From CAWJNF01 sp963844235 (GTDB lineage: Bacteria > Actinomycetota > Thermoleophilia > Gaiellales > Gaiellaceae): 64,000 bases of DNA. How positions within the stretch are numbered: the first letter of the stretch is position 1; each line of letters opens with the position of its first letter. The position numbers and the translations under genes were made by a program. The stretch spans positions 1-64,000 of the forward strand of contig CAWJNF010000005.1 in NCBI GenBank assembly GCA_963844235.1. The letters are read 5' to 3'. Below are positions 45,619-55,184 of this stretch, piece by piece. The notes beneath the pieces are model-generated. The model was not told the DNA's origin. It made no database searches and saw only the letters and a list, made by a program, of their open reading frames with translations.

Positions 45619-47019
45619 CGCCGTGCCGTTCCCCGGTCCCCCATTCCCGAGGGACGGCTGGTCGCCGAGGACGAGGTCGATGTCGCCCTCGTGGCGCGCC
45701 GCCACTCCGAACGCTTCCGCACGGCTCCCGGCCTCGAGCACCAGATAGCCGTAACGGCCAAGGTCGAGGCGGAGGTGCCCGCGGACGACGGCGTCGTCGA
45801 CGATGAGGAGGATCGTCCTGACGCCAGCGGGTGGCCGCGTGACGTGAAACGCCGCCTCGACATCGGGGGTGGAATCGACCCGTGGCAGGAGGATGCGGAA
45901 CTCGGTCCCCTTGCCAGGCTCGCTGTCCACCTCGATACGGCCGCCCGACTGCGTCACGACGCCGTACGCCGTGGACAGTCCCAGCCCGGTTCCCCTGTCG
46001 GGCTCCTTCGTCGTGAAGAACGGCTCGAAGATGCGTGATCGCGTCGCTTCGTCCATTCCGGTGCCGGTGTCGCGCACGAGCAGCAGGACGTAGCCGCCGG
46101 GCTCGAGCTCGACCTCGAGAGGCGTTTCCGGCGCACCGAGCTCCACCTCACCCGTCTCGATCGTCAGCGTGCCGCCCTTGGGCATGGCGTCACGAGCGTT
46201 GACCGCGAGGTTGACGATCACCTGCTCGAGCTGGGAGGGATCCACCCGGACCGAGCCGATGCCGCCGGCGAGCTGGACGTCCACACGCACGTCCTCGCCG
46301 ATCACTCGCTCGAGCAGGCGCGCCGCGCGCGTGACGATCGAGTTCATGTCGATGAGTGCCGGCCGGAGGATCTGCTTGCGGCTGAACGCGAGCAGCTGGT
46401 TGGTGAGCGCGGAAGCCCGCTCGGCCGCCGCGTGGATCTCGCCGACCTCGTCACGGGGGTTCTCGCCGGCCTCGAGGCGCTCGGCGGCGAGGGTCGAGTA
46501 CCCGATGATCGCCGTGAGGAGGTTGTTGAAGTCGTGCGCGACGCCACCCGCGAGGCGTCCGACAGCCTCCATCTTCTGGGCGTGGACGAGCTGGCCTTCG
46601 AGGCGCTTGCGCTCGGTGATGTCAGCCGCGACGGCGAAGGTCAGTCGCCGCCCGTCGGCGTCCGGGGGCAACATGGCGACTGACAGGTCGACCCACACGA
46701 CATTCCCGTCCTTGGCGACGTACCGCTTCTCCAGGCGGAACCGCTCGTTGCGGGCTCCCTCGAGCGCGTGCAGCTCGACGTTGCGCGCGATGTCGTCCGG
46801 GTGCGTGAGATCCATCCACGTCTGGACTTCGAGCTCCTCGGCCGTATAGCCGACCAGGCGCTCGAACGCCTCGTTAACTGCCACGTAGCGGCCCCGCTCG
46901 TCGGCAATCGCCATCCCGAACCGAGAGCGGTCGAAGATCGCCCGGAACTGGTCGTCGGAGAGAGCGCCCTGCGGACGACTGCGCAACCGCGTGAGAGCCG
47001 TGTCGAACAGACGACCCAT
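45529..47019 (-). CDS. PAS-domain hybrid histidine kinase with degenerate receiver
   Basis: The 496-residue protein has a PAS domain (about 25-145), a HisKA domain with VAHDFNNLL (phospho-histidine near 160) and an HATPase domain with NARDAMP, DTGTGM and GTGLGLS. The C-terminal receiver is shortened. LLIVDDAVV and a possible phospho-aspartate (LVLGDQPS) remain, but the middle strands and the usual KP pair are missing. No membrane segment is seen, so it senses a cytoplasmic cue. It is inserted against the direction of the radA-disA pair and overlaps radA by 90 bp. Confidence 0.9.
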   Translation of the reverse strand: MGRLFDTALTRLRSRPQGALSDDQFRAIFDRSRFGMAIADERGRYVAVNEAFERLVGYTAEELEVQTWMDLTHPDDIARNVELHALEGARNERFRLEKRYVAKDGNVVWVDLSVAMLPPDADGRRLTFAVAADITERKRLEGQLVHAQKMEAVGRLAGGVAHDFNNLLTAIIGYSTLAAERLEAGENPRDEVGEIHAAAERASALTNQLLAFSRKQILRPALIDMNSIVTRAARLLERVIGEDVRVDVQLAGGIGSVRVDPSQLEQVIVNLAVNARDAMPKGGTLTIETGEVELGAPETPLEVELEPGGYVLLLVRDTGTGMDEATRSRIFEPFFTTKEPDRGTGLGLSTAYGVVTQSGGRIEVDSEPGKGTEFRILLPRVDSTPDVEAAFHVTRPPAGVRTILLIVDDAVVRGHLRLDLGRYGYLVLEAGSRAEAFGVAARHEGDIDLVLGDQPSLGNGGPGNGTALGGVPRLAVDSLRPDEVVARVRDVLAGSV

Positions 47020-47179
47020 CGCCACTCGATCCCTCACTCCTTGCGAAGGCGCCCGCCGCTGGGCACAGCAATGCCTTGCACTTATCATACGGCACGCGTC
47101 GGCGGCCTCGTTTCCGCGAGCACCGTCGTGGCAGAATCCGCGGTGCGCGCCGCCGAGCCCGACGACGCCGTTGACAGAT

Positions 47180-48259
47180 ATGCGCACGGATCCACGAGCT
47201 GACAAGGAGCTGCTCGAGGCGCTGAGACAGGTTGCGCCGGGTACCGCGCTGCGCGCCGGGATCGACGACATCATCCGTGCCCGTCTCGGCGCGCTGCTCG
47301 TGATCGGGGAGCCTTCGAGCCTTTCGTTCCTGTTCTCGGGCGGCATGCGGCTCGACCTGCCGTTCACGTCCCAGAGCCTCTACGAGCTGGCGAAGATGGA
47401 CGGTGCGATCATCGTGAACGCGGCGCTCAGCCGGCTCGTCTACGCCAACGTCCAGCTCATGCCGGATCCGGCGATCCCCTCCTCGGAGACGGGAACCCGG
47501 CATCGCACCGCCGAGCGAGTAGCGAAGCAGACGGAAGCGTTGGTCGTCTCGATCTCGCAGCAGCGCGAGACCGTGACGATCTTCCAGGGCGACATTCGCT
47601 ACCAGCTCGGGGAGATCTCGGACGTGCTGGCGCGGACGAACCAGGCCATCGGCACGCTGGAGACGTACCGCCAGCGTCTCGATCAGGGCCTGACGCGCCT
47701 GACGGCTCTCGAGTTCCAGGGCGCCGTCACCCTCGACGACGTGCTCGTCGTGCTGCAGCGCGCCGAGATGACGACCCGAATGGGCGCGGAGATCGAACGC
47801 AACTGCATCGAGCTGGGTCAGGAAGGCCGTCTGATCCGCATGCAGCTCGACGATCTGATGGAGGACCTACCGCGGGACAAGGCCGCGGTCGTCTACGACT
47901 ACGAAGCCGAGCCGGGTCGCGCCGCAGCCGTGCTCGAGCGCCTCGCGGAGGTCCCCTTCCAGCGTCTCCTCGCCACCGACGAGCTGACCGGGTTGCTCGG
48001 CTACGTCCGCGAGACGAACCCCCTGGATATCGCGGTTGCGCCGCGAGGTTATCGCGTGCTTCAGCAGGTGCCGCGGATCCCCGAAAGCGTGGTCCGCCAC
48101 GTCGTGCGCGACTTCGGCTCGCTCGACGCGATCATCCGCGCCAGCCATCGCGATCTCGAGGCTGTCGACGGCGTCGGCGCGGTGCGCGCCCGCGAGATCC
48201 GCGAGGGCCTCCGCCGGCTGCAGGAGCACAATTTGGTCGACCGCTACCTGCAGCTGTGA
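47180..48259 (+). CDS. disA: DNA integrity scanning diadenylate cyclase DisA
   Basis: The 359-residue enzyme makes cyclic di-AMP while scanning DNA. The DAC domain has KMDGAIIVN and the TRHRTAERVA motif. The C-terminal helix-hairpin-helix (EAVDGVGAVRAREIREGL) binds branched DNA. ATG 47180 gives the same length as the Bacillus enzyme. A possible -10 box, TATCAT, is at 47083-47088. It follows radA in Bacillus too, with no kinase between. Confidence 0.95.
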   Translation: MRTDPRADKELLEALRQVAPGTALRAGIDDIIRARLGALLVIGEPSSLSFLFSGGMRLDLPFTSQSLYELAKMDGAIIVNAALSRLVYANVQLMPDPAIPSSETGTRHRTAERVAKQTEALVVSISQQRETVTIFQGDIRYQLGEISDVLARTNQAIGTLETYRQRLDQGLTRLTALEFQGAVTLDDVLVVLQRAEMTTRMGAEIERNCIELGQEGRLIRMQLDDLMEDLPRDKAAVVYDYEAEPGRAAAVLERLAEVPFQRLLATDELTGLLGYVRETNPLDIAVAPRGYRVLQQVPRIPESVVRHVVRDFGSLDAIIRASHRDLEAVDGVGAVRAREIREGLRRLQEHNLVDRYLQL

Positions 48260-48288
48260 CGGGCGAGGCTCGTTCTGACGTGTCCCGC

Positions 48289-48375
48289 TTGCCCGAGCAC
48301 GGCTCGGCCCGCTAGAATAGATCGCTCCCGCTCGGAGCACTCACTTCGGCGGTTTTTTTGTTGGACAGGGAGGGG
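48289..48375 (+). promoter_or_regulatory. carD promoter and leader with hairpin and T-run
   Basis: TTGCCC (48289-48294) and TAGAAT (48313-48318) are 18 bp apart. In the leader GCTCC/GGAGC (48324-48338) forms a hairpin, a T-run of seven lies at 48353-48359, and the ribosome site GGGAGGGG is at 48368-48375. A leader terminator or attenuator is possible but the T-run is 14 bases from the stem. Confidence 0.5.
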
Positions 48376-48379
48376 CAGC

Positions 48380-48883
48380 GTGTTCGACGTCGGCGATAAG
48401 GTCGTCTACCCGCATCATGGCGCTGGCACGGTCGTGCGCAGGGAGAGTCGCGTCGTGCTCAGTCAGGAACGGGAGTACCTGACGATCCAGATCAGCCACA
48501 GCGACATGATCGTGAATGTTCCGATCGAGAACGCAGACCGCGTCGGTCTGCGCAAGATCATCGACGAGGAGATGGTCGAGCGGGTCATTCGCGTGCTCCA
48601 CGGCAGCGGGACGACCATGCCGAAGAACTGGAACCGGCGCTTCAAGTACAACCGCGACAAGATGAAGACCGGCGACATCTTCGAGCTTGCCGAGGTCGTC
48701 CGGAACCTGTCGCTCCGCGAGCAGGAGAAGGGCCTGTCCACCGGCGAGAAGCAGATGTTCGTCAAGGCGAAGAAGATCCTTGCCTCGGAGTTGATGTACG
48801 CACGCGAGATGGACGAGACCGAGACGGCGGAGTGGCTCGACGACCTGCTCGCGACCGTCGCGGACGAGGCCGCCGTCGTGTGA
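48380..48883 (+). CDS. carD: CarD-family RNA polymerase-binding regulator
   Basis: The 167-residue protein binds the polymerase beta subunit and stabilises open complexes, notably at rRNA promoters. The N-terminal Tudor-like domain (FDVGDKVVYPHHGAGTVV, about 1-60) and the C-terminal helical domain (DIFELAEVVRNLSLREQEKGLSTGEKQMF) are typical. The start is GTG 48380 after GGGAGGGG. carD-ispD-ispF is also the order in mycobacteria. Confidence 0.95.
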   Translation: MFDVGDKVVYPHHGAGTVVRRESRVVLSQEREYLTIQISHSDMIVNVPIENADRVGLRKIIDEEMVERVIRVLHGSGTTMPKNWNRRFKYNRDKMKTGDIFELAEVVRNLSLREQEKGLSTGEKQMFVKAKKILASELMYAREMDETETAEWLDDLLATVADEAAVV

Positions 48884-48917
48884 TGTCCTGCAGGGGCCAC
48901 GCGTCCCTGTGTGAACC

Positions 48918-49598
48918 TTGAGCGTCTGGGCCGTCGTCGTCGCGGCGGGTCAGGGCGAGCGGCTCGGCCTCGACCGGCCCAAGGCGTTCGCGTCGCTCGG
49001 CGGCCGGGTGCTTCTCGCCGAGAGTATCGGGCGTCTCGACGCGAGCGAGGCCGTCGACGCCATCGTCGTCGTCGCGCCGCCCGGCTGGGAGGAGCCGGCG
49101 ATCCTCCTCGCCGAGGAGCTCGGCGCCGGCAAGGTCGCGGCATGCGTCACCGGCGGCACACGGAGCCGCGCCGAGTCGGTGCGCATCGGAGTCGCCGAGG
49201 TGGCGGCCGAGGCGACCGCGATCCTCGTCCACGACGCGGCCCGGCCACTCGTCTCGGAAGCAGTGATCGGGCGCGTGCTGGCGCCGCTCGCCGAGGGCTT
49301 CGACGGCGCCGTGCCCGGCTTGCCGATCGCCGACACGGTCAAGCGCGCGCCGGAGGGCGTCGTGGCCGACAGCGTGGAGCGAAGCGACCTCTACGGCGTC
49401 CAGACGCCGCAGGCATTCGTGGCCGAGACCCTGAAGCGAGCTCTCGCCGCCTGCGACGAGGACCTGACCGACTGCTCGAGCTATGTCGAGCGCGCCGGCG
49501 GCAGAGTGCGCGTCGTCGAGGGCGACGCGAGGCTCGTCAAGGTAACCACCCGGGCCGACCTGGATGCTGTCGAGGCCCTTCTGGACGGCGCCGCGTGA
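48918..49598 (+). CDS. ispD: 2-C-methyl-D-erythritol 4-phosphate cytidylyltransferase
   Basis: The 226-residue enzyme of the MEP isoprenoid pathway has VVVAAGQGERLGLDRPKAF, HDAARPLVS and GVQTPQAF. TTG 48918 is the most probable start because the conserved strand begins two residues later. It overlaps the PHP gene by four bases (GTGA), and ispF follows that. Confidence 0.95.
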   Translation: MSVWAVVVAAGQGERLGLDRPKAFASLGGRVLLAESIGRLDASEAVDAIVVVAPPGWEEPAILLAEELGAGKVAACVTGGTRSRAESVRIGVAEVAAEATAILVHDAARPLVSEAVIGRVLAPLAEGFDGAVPGLPIADTVKRAPEGVVADSVERSDLYGVQTPQAFVAETLKRALAACDEDLTDCSSYVERAGGRVRVVEGDARLVKVTTRADLDAVEALLDGAA

Positions 49599-50422
49599 TC
49601 GTCGACTACCACATGCACCTTCGCCGTCCCCGCGTGGCCGGCTCGGAACCGCTCGATCTCTCCGTCGACGCTGTCGAGCCGTTCGTCGAGCGGGCGCGCA
49701 AGCGAGGCGTCGACGAGATCTGTTTCACGGAGCACGTCTACTACTTCCGGCAGACCCTCGGCATCTGGTTCCTCCCCTACCACGTCGAACGCTGTGTCTA
49801 CGACCTCGACGCGTACTGCGACGCCGTCCTCGAGGCGAAACGTCGAGGGCTGCCGGTCAAGCTCGGGCTCGAGGTCGACTACGTCGGCGCGCGTCAGGAC
49901 GAGCTCGCGGCGCTGCTCGCCCCGTATCCCTGGGATCTCTTCCTCGGCTCGGTGCACGAGGTGCTCGACGTGGTCGTCGACCAGGAGCCGGGCGTGTGGG
50001 CGGAGCGGTCGACCGAGGAGATCTGGCGCGACTACATCGGCCATCTCTGCGAGCTCGCGCGGAGCGGGCACGTGGACGTGCTCGCCCATCCGGACCTGGC
50101 GAAGATCTACGGCCGCCGGCCGCCGGCGCCCGTGCTCACCGAGTTGCACGAGAGCGCAGCCGTGACGATCGCAGAGGCTGACGTGGCGATCGAGATCTCG
50201 ACGGCCGGCCTCAGGAAGCCCGTGGGCGAGTTGTATCCGGACGGGGGGTTCCTCACCGCCTGCCGGAGCCGGGGAGTGCCGATCACGACGGCGTCCGACG
50301 CCCACGAGCCTAGCTTCGTGGGACAGGACATCGAGCGGGCCGTGGGCCTGGCCCGGTCGGCCGGGTACGACGCGGTCTCGGTATTCGAGGGTCGCGTCCG
50401 CCGGCAGGAGCCTCTCGGATGA
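49595..50422 (+). CDS. PHP-domain phosphoesterase, histidinol-phosphatase type
   Basis: The 275-residue protein has the PHP metal ligands: DYHMHL, FTEHVYY, GLEVDYV, LGSVHEV, VLAHPDL and TASDAHEP. It is close to HisK-type histidinol phosphatases, which hydrolyse histidinol phosphate in histidine synthesis. It is coupled on both sides, to ispD (GTGA) and ispF (ATGA). Its place between two MEP-pathway genes is unusual and may reflect only cotranscription. Confidence 0.85.
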   Translation: MIVDYHMHLRRPRVAGSEPLDLSVDAVEPFVERARKRGVDEICFTEHVYYFRQTLGIWFLPYHVERCVYDLDAYCDAVLEAKRRGLPVKLGLEVDYVGARQDELAALLAPYPWDLFLGSVHEVLDVVVDQEPGVWAERSTEEIWRDYIGHLCELARSGHVDVLAHPDLAKIYGRRPPAPVLTELHESAAVTIAEADVAIEISTAGLRKPVGELYPDGGFLTACRSRGVPITTASDAHEPSFVGQDIERAVGLARSAGYDAVSVFEGRVRRQEPLG

Positions 50423-50907
50423 GCGAGCTTCGTGTCGGGATCGGCGTCGACGCGCACGCGCTCGTCACCGGCGTGCCGCTCGTTCTCGGCGGCGTCGCCT
50501 TCCCCGACGAGCCGGCCGGTCTCGCCGGCCACTCCGACGGCGACGTGATCGCACACGCGCTGATCGACGCGCTGCTCGGCGCCGCGAACCTCGGTGACAT
50601 CGGCACGCTCTTCCCGTCCAGTGCCGAGCGCTGGAAGGGCTCGTCGTCGCTCGCTCTCCTGCAGCACGCATATGCGGACGTGCGCTCGGCCGGCTGGGAG
50701 CTCGTCAATGCAGATTGCGTCCTCGTCGGCGAGCGGCCTCGTCTGCTACCCGTCCGGGAGGAGATGCAGCGCCGACTCGCGGCGGCGATGGACGTCGATG
50801 CGGCGCTCGTCGCGGTACGGGCGACGACGACGGACGGCCTCGGCTTCACGGGTCGGGGCGAGGGGCTTGCCGCGCAGGCCGTCGCACTCCTGCGCCGCGC
50901 GGCCTGA
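50419..50907 (+). CDS. ispF: 2-C-methyl-D-erythritol 2,4-cyclodiphosphate synthase
   Basis: The 162-residue enzyme of the MEP pathway has the metal site GVDAHAL and HSDGDVIAHALIDALLGA, and DIGTLFP. ATG 50419 overlaps the stop of the PHP gene. The C-terminus RATTTDGLGFTGRGEGLAAQA is standard. Confidence 0.95.
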   Translation: MSELRVGIGVDAHALVTGVPLVLGGVAFPDEPAGLAGHSDGDVIAHALIDALLGAANLGDIGTLFPSSAERWKGSSSLALLQHAYADVRSAGWELVNADCVLVGERPRLLPVREEMQRRLAAAMDVDAALVAVRATTTDGLGFTGRGEGLAAQAVALLRRAA

Positions 50908-51015
50908 AGGCCTCCGGAAGCGGCTCTGTGCTCGTCGCTAGACAGGCTTCCCGAGGTTCGAGTAGGGTCGGCGGTCTGATGCGGGGCAGCTCACAGTGAG
51001 GGAGCCCGCTAGGCC

Positions 51016-51789
51016 GTGAGCCTCGAGGGCAGGGTTGCGCTCGTCACGGGCGGCGGCCGCGGCATCGGGCGCGGCATCGCTCGCTGTTTGCTCGAGGCGG
51101 GCGCCCGGGTCGAGGTCGCCTCCCGCACTCAGACCGACCTGACCGAGACCGTCGAGCTGCTCTCGCCGCTCGGCGAGATCGCGGCGATGCCCTGCGACGT
51201 CTCGGAGCGGACCGCCGTGGACGCGCTCGTCCAGGACGTCGTCGAGCGGTTCGGCGGGCTGGACGTCCTCGTCTGCTCCCACGGTGTCTACAACCCGAGG
51301 GCCTTCGTCGATCTCGACGACGACACCTGGGACCAGACCATCGGGATCAACCTGAACGGGACGTTCTACGCAGGCCGGGCCGCGGCCCGAGTGATGATCG
51401 GGCAGGGACGCGGCGGGCGGATCGTCAACATCACGTCCATCAACGGGCTGGCCGCGGAGCCCGAGTGCGCGCACTACAACGCGAGCAAGGGCGCTGCCCA
51501 TGCCCTCACGCAGTCGATGGCGTTCGAGCTCGGCGCCCATGGGATCACCGTCAACGCGATCGCGCCCGGCTGGGTGAAGAGCCCGCTCTCGGCGCCGTTC
51601 CTCACCGACGAGATCCTGTCCGGGAAGCAGGCGATCAACCCCATGCGCCGCGTCGGGGAGCCGGAGGACATCGGCGGCGCGGTCGTGTGGCTTGCAGACC
51701 CCGGTGCTTCGTACGTCAACGGCGCGGTCATTGTCGTCGACGGCGGGCAGATGGCCATGCTGCCGATGCCCGTGGACACGTCGGTCTGA
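51016..51789 (+). CDS. Short-chain dehydrogenase/reductase
   Basis: The 257-residue oxidoreductase has the NAD(P) site TGGGRGIGRGIA and the catalytic set, with NITSINGLAAEPECAHYNASKGA giving Ser, Tyr and Lys. It resembles 3-oxoacyl-ACP or gluconate-type reductases; the substrate is unknown. It starts at GTG 51016 and shares one base with the next gene (TGATG), so the two are coupled. Confidence 0.9.
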   Translation: MSLEGRVALVTGGGRGIGRGIARCLLEAGARVEVASRTQTDLTETVELLSPLGEIAAMPCDVSERTAVDALVQDVVERFGGLDVLVCSHGVYNPRAFVDLDDDTWDQTIGINLNGTFYAGRAAARVMIGQGRGGRIVNITSINGLAAEPECAHYNASKGAAHALTQSMAFELGAHGITVNAIAPGWVKSPLSAPFLTDEILSGKQAINPMRRVGEPEDIGGAVVWLADPGASYVNGAVIVVDGGQMAMLPMPVDTSV

Positions 51790-52734
51790 TGGGCGCAGCG
51801 TCGGGGCGGGGCCTCGCCGACGTGCGGGACGTGATCGAGCTTCTCCCGCAATGGCAGGGCCGCGAGATCGAGCTGACCCTGCTCAAGGGCGGGCTCAGCC
51901 ACCTAACCTACCGAGCCGATGTCGACGGTGAGAGCCACGTCATCCGGATCCTGCGCCGGGACATCAGCGACGTGCTTCTCGGCGTCTCGTCCGACCTCGA
52001 GATCGAGAACACGATCATCGCGGCAGAGACCGGAGTCGGCCCGGGCGTCATCGCGTCGTTTCCGGAGCTTCCCGCGCTCGTGCTCGAGCACATCGACGGC
52101 GCGACCCTTCACCTCGAGGACGTCCGCAGCCCGGCGAACATCCCGCGCATCGGCCGTGCCTGTCGCCGGCTGCACGACCACGCGCGGCCGTTCGTGAACG
52201 CCTTCGACATCTTTCGTCAGCTCGACGGGTTTCTCGACGATCTGCCGGCGCAACGATCTGCGCATACCGGACGGGTACGAGGACTACCTTCCGACGGTGG
52301 GTCGGATCGAGCAGGCCGTCAAGGCGAACGCGGCGGCACCGGTCTCCTGCCACAACGACCTCCTCGCCGAGAACTTCATGGACGACGGCGAGATCCGGAT
52401 CGTCGACTACCAGCTCTCCGGCCGGCACGACCGCTGCTTCGAGCTGGGCGACGTGGCGGCCGAGGGCGACTTCACGCCTGACGACGTCGAGGCCCTCTGC
52501 GAGAGCTACTTCGGCGAGCGTCTGCCGCTCCAGGTCGCGCGAACGCGCCTCTACCTCATCGCCTCGAACTTCACGTGGACGCTGTGGTTCTCCGTCCACA
52601 AGGGCATGCTCGAGCCGAACCCCGAGGTCGAGTTCGACTACTGGGAGGAGGCGCTCGACAAGTGGGGACAGGCCGTTCGCGACCTCGAGGGGGCGGACTT
52701 CGGCCAGCTGCTCGAGAGCGCCACTCGAGGGTGA
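51789..52734 (+). pseudogene. Aminoglycoside phosphotransferase / choline kinase-fold protein with one-base frameshift
   Basis: From ATG 51789 the first frame gives LKGGLSHLTYRADVDGESHVIRI, the ATP-binding lobe, and LVLEHIDGATL, to FLDDLPA. The frame must skip one base near 52251 to continue NDLRIPDGYEDYLP. VSCHNDLLAENFM (catalytic loop) and IRIVDYQLSG (metal aspartate) follow to the end. All catalytic residues survive. It resembles bacterial choline/ethanolamine kinase-like proteins. The adjacent SDR suggests a shared pathway, not identified. Confidence 0.8.
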
Positions 52735-52752
52735 GGGCCGCCGAGCGACCGC

Positions 52753-52830
52753 TTGACAACCGCGCGGGACGTCACTAGAAGTAGGAGGCCGCAGGCTGTT
52801 GTGGTCCTGCGCCGATCGCGACCGAGGAGG
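52753..52830 (+). promoter_or_regulatory. Cupin gene promoter and ribosome binding site
   Basis: TTGACA (52753-52758) and TAGAAG (52776-52781) are 17 bp apart, the best sigma-70-like -35 box in the window. GAGGAGG (52824-52830) precedes ATG 52836. Confidence 0.65.
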
Positions 52831-52835
52831 CACGC

Positions 52836-53180
52836 ATGGCCACTGTCAAGACGACTCCGGTCTCGAACATCGGGACCGAGGAATACGAGCCTTTCATCCA
52901 CGAGGGCGAGCGCTTCGGCGACGTCCACTGGCTGCGGGTGGGGAGCGGAGGCGACGGTGCGCTCTACACCGGCCTCTGGACGCACGACGTGGCCGAGATC
53001 CCCGGCTACGTGTTCCCGGGTGACGAGACCATGCACGTCCTGGAGGGCGAGGCGCGGATCGAGGTCGAGGGCGAGACGGTGACGCTGAAGCCCGGCGACA
53101 TCGCGTCGTTCACGAAGGGTCAGTCCTCCGACTGGACGATCACCAAGCCCTTCAAGAAGTTCTTCGTCATCAGCGGCTGA
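52836..53180 (+). CDS. Small cupin protein
   Basis: The 114-residue single cupin has PGDETMHVLEGEARIEVEG and LKPGDIASFTKGQSSDWTI, as in the cupin_3 group (ethanolamine-utilisation EutQ-like and related). Only one histidine of the usual metal set is seen in motif 1, so metal binding is unsure. It has its own strong promoter and ribosome site. The function is unknown. Confidence 0.8.
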   Translation: MATVKTTPVSNIGTEEYEPFIHEGERFGDVHWLRVGSGGDGALYTGLWTHDVAEIPGYVFPGDETMHVLEGEARIEVEGETVTLKPGDIASFTKGQSSDWTITKPFKKFFVISG

Positions 53181-53209
53181 GACCAGCCGCCGAGGCGCGC
53201 TCGCGGCGA

Positions 53210-55135
53210 TCAGATCGCCCTCGCGATCTGGGCGAGCGCGTCGGGGTTCTCGACGGCGGAGAGGTCGCCAGGATCGGTTCCGAGCGCGGCCGCGCGGACC
53301 GCACGGCGCACGATCTTGGCGCTCCGGGTCTTCGGGAGCGACGGCACGAACACGACCCGCTCGGGCCGGAAGGCCTTGCCGAGCACCCCACCGACGGCGT
53401 CGGCGATCTCGTCGGCCAGCCGGTCACTCCTCGGCTCGGACGCGACACAGAAGAGCCACGCGACCTCGCCCTTGACGTCGTGTGGGACGCCGACTGCGGC
53501 GGCCTCGAGCACCGCAGGGACGGACACCGCGGCCGACTCGAGCTCGGCGGGACCGATCCGCTTGCCCGCGATGTTGAGCGTGTCGTCGGAGCGCCCGTGC
53601 AGGTACCAGCAGCCGTCCTCGTCCACGGAGGCCCAGTCGCCGTGCACCCAGACGCCGGGGAAGCGCTTCCAGTAGGTCTCGAGATAGCGCTCGTCGTCCT
53701 GCCAGAAGCCGCGGGTCATTCCGGGCCAGGGCCGGCGACACACGAGCTCGCCCACCTCGCCCGCCGGCACCGGTACGCCGTCGGCGTCGACGACGTCCAC
53801 GGCCATACCCGGGGACGGGAAGCCGAGCGAGCACTCCTTGATCGGCTCCACCGGCGTGCAGGACAGGAACGCGGCGCCGACCTCGGTTCCGCCCGAGATG
53901 TTGACGATCGGCACTCGGCCGAGCCCCACTTCCTCGAAGAGCCATCGGTAGGGGCCGGGATTCCAGGGCTCACCAGTGGTGACGAAGGCCCGGAGCGACG
54001 AGAGGTCACGAGCTCTGACGAGCTCCTCGCCGTGTGGGACGAGAGAGCGGACGAGCGTCGGCGAGATGCCGAGGATCGAGACTCCCTCCTCCTCGCAGAT
54101 GCGCCAGAGACGATCGACCGGGTAGTCGGGCGCTCCCTCGGCGAAGACGATCGCCGTCCCGGTCGCCCCGGCGCCGACGACCGTCCAGGGGCCCATGATC
54201 CATCCCATGTCGGTGGCGAACAGAATGCGGTCGTCTGTACCCGCGTTCGCGTGGTAGGCGACCTCCGAGGCGATCTTGACGAGGAAGCCTCCCTGGACGT
54301 GAACGGCCCCCTTCGGCTTGCCCGTCGTGCCTGACGTGTACGCGATCAGGTAAGGCTCCTCGGACTCGACCCAGGTCGGTTGGAGCCGGCCGGACGAGCT
54401 CGCAACGGCCTCGTCCCAGAAGACGTCCCGGCCGGGCGTCATGGGGCAGCTCCCGCCGAGCCGGCGCCACACGATCACACGCTCCACGCAGGGCGCAGAG
54501 CGCAGTGCCTCGTCGAGAGCTTCCTTCATGGCCACCCGGTTACCGCGCCGCAGCGTTCCGTCGGCGCAGACGACGGCCTTGACGCCCGCGTGCGCGAGGC
54601 GCTCACCGATCGCGGGCGGTCCGAAGCCTGAGAAGACCGGCACCTGTACGGCGCCCAGGTGCGCGCAGGCATGAGAGGCGATCGCGACCTCGGGCGACAT
54701 CGGCAGGAACAGCCCGACGCGGTCTCCCGCGTTGACGCCGGCGCCGGCGAGCGCCTCCGCCAGGCGGGTCACCTCGGCTGACAGCTCGGCGAAGCTGAGC
54801 TCGCGCCGCGTGCCGTCCTCACCTCGGAAGATCGCAGCCGCCGCCGCGGGCCGCTCGCGCGCGTGGCGGTGCACGCACGCATCGGCAACGTTCAACGTGG
54901 CGCCTCGAAACCACGTCGCCCACTCGGCACCGCGCGACTCGTCCAGCACCTGCTGCCAAGGCGTCCGGAAGGCAAGCCCGAGATCCTCGACTGCGGCCGT
55001 CCAGTACCACCCTGGGTCGGCACAGGAGCGGCGCACGAGCTCGCGGTACTCCACGATCCCATGCCGGCGCATGAGACGGCTGACGTTCGCCCGTCCGACG
55101 ACGTCCGCTGTCGGACGCCAGACGACCTCCGCCAT
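53210..55135 (-). CDS. Acetyl-CoA synthetase-like acyl-CoA synthetase
   Basis: The 641-residue adenylating enzyme activates a carboxylic acid with ATP and CoA. It has YTSGTTGKPKGAVH, the GGTEVG motif and the hinge region GRSDDTLNIAGKRIGPAELE. The C-terminal catalytic lysine is in LPKTRSAKIVRR, where the usual glycine before it is alanine. The pattern MAEVVWRP at the N-terminus suggests a propionyl- or short-chain subgroup rather than true Acs. TATCGT (55147-55142) lies six bases before ATG 55135. Confidence 0.9.
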   Translation of the reverse strand: MAEVVWRPTADVVGRANVSRLMRRHGIVEYRELVRRSCADPGWYWTAAVEDLGLAFRTPWQQVLDESRGAEWATWFRGATLNVADACVHRHARERPAAAAAIFRGEDGTRRELSFAELSAEVTRLAEALAGAGVNAGDRVGLFLPMSPEVAIASHACAHLGAVQVPVFSGFGPPAIGERLAHAGVKAVVCADGTLRRGNRVAMKEALDEALRSAPCVERVIVWRRLGGSCPMTPGRDVFWDEAVASSSGRLQPTWVESEEPYLIAYTSGTTGKPKGAVHVQGGFLVKIASEVAYHANAGTDDRILFATDMGWIMGPWTVVGAGATGTAIVFAEGAPDYPVDRLWRICEEEGVSILGISPTLVRSLVPHGEELVRARDLSSLRAFVTTGEPWNPGPYRWLFEEVGLGRVPIVNISGGTEVGAAFLSCTPVEPIKECSLGFPSPGMAVDVVDADGVPVPAGEVGELVCRRPWPGMTRGFWQDDERYLETYWKRFPGVWVHGDWASVDEDGCWYLHGRSDDTLNIAGKRIGPAELESAAVSVPAVLEAAAVGVPHDVKGEVAWLFCVASEPRSDRLADEIADAVGGVLGKAFRPERVVFVPSLPKTRSAKIVRRAVRAAALGTDPGDLSAVENPDALAQIARAI

Positions 55136-55184
55136 GCCGGCACGATAGCCCGGACGGGAATCCCGCCGGCCAGGGTGGTGGCCG

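Noticed and set aside
48339..48359. An intrinsic terminator before carD
   Set aside because: The T-run is separated from the nearest stem by 14 bases, so a normal terminator fold is not supported.
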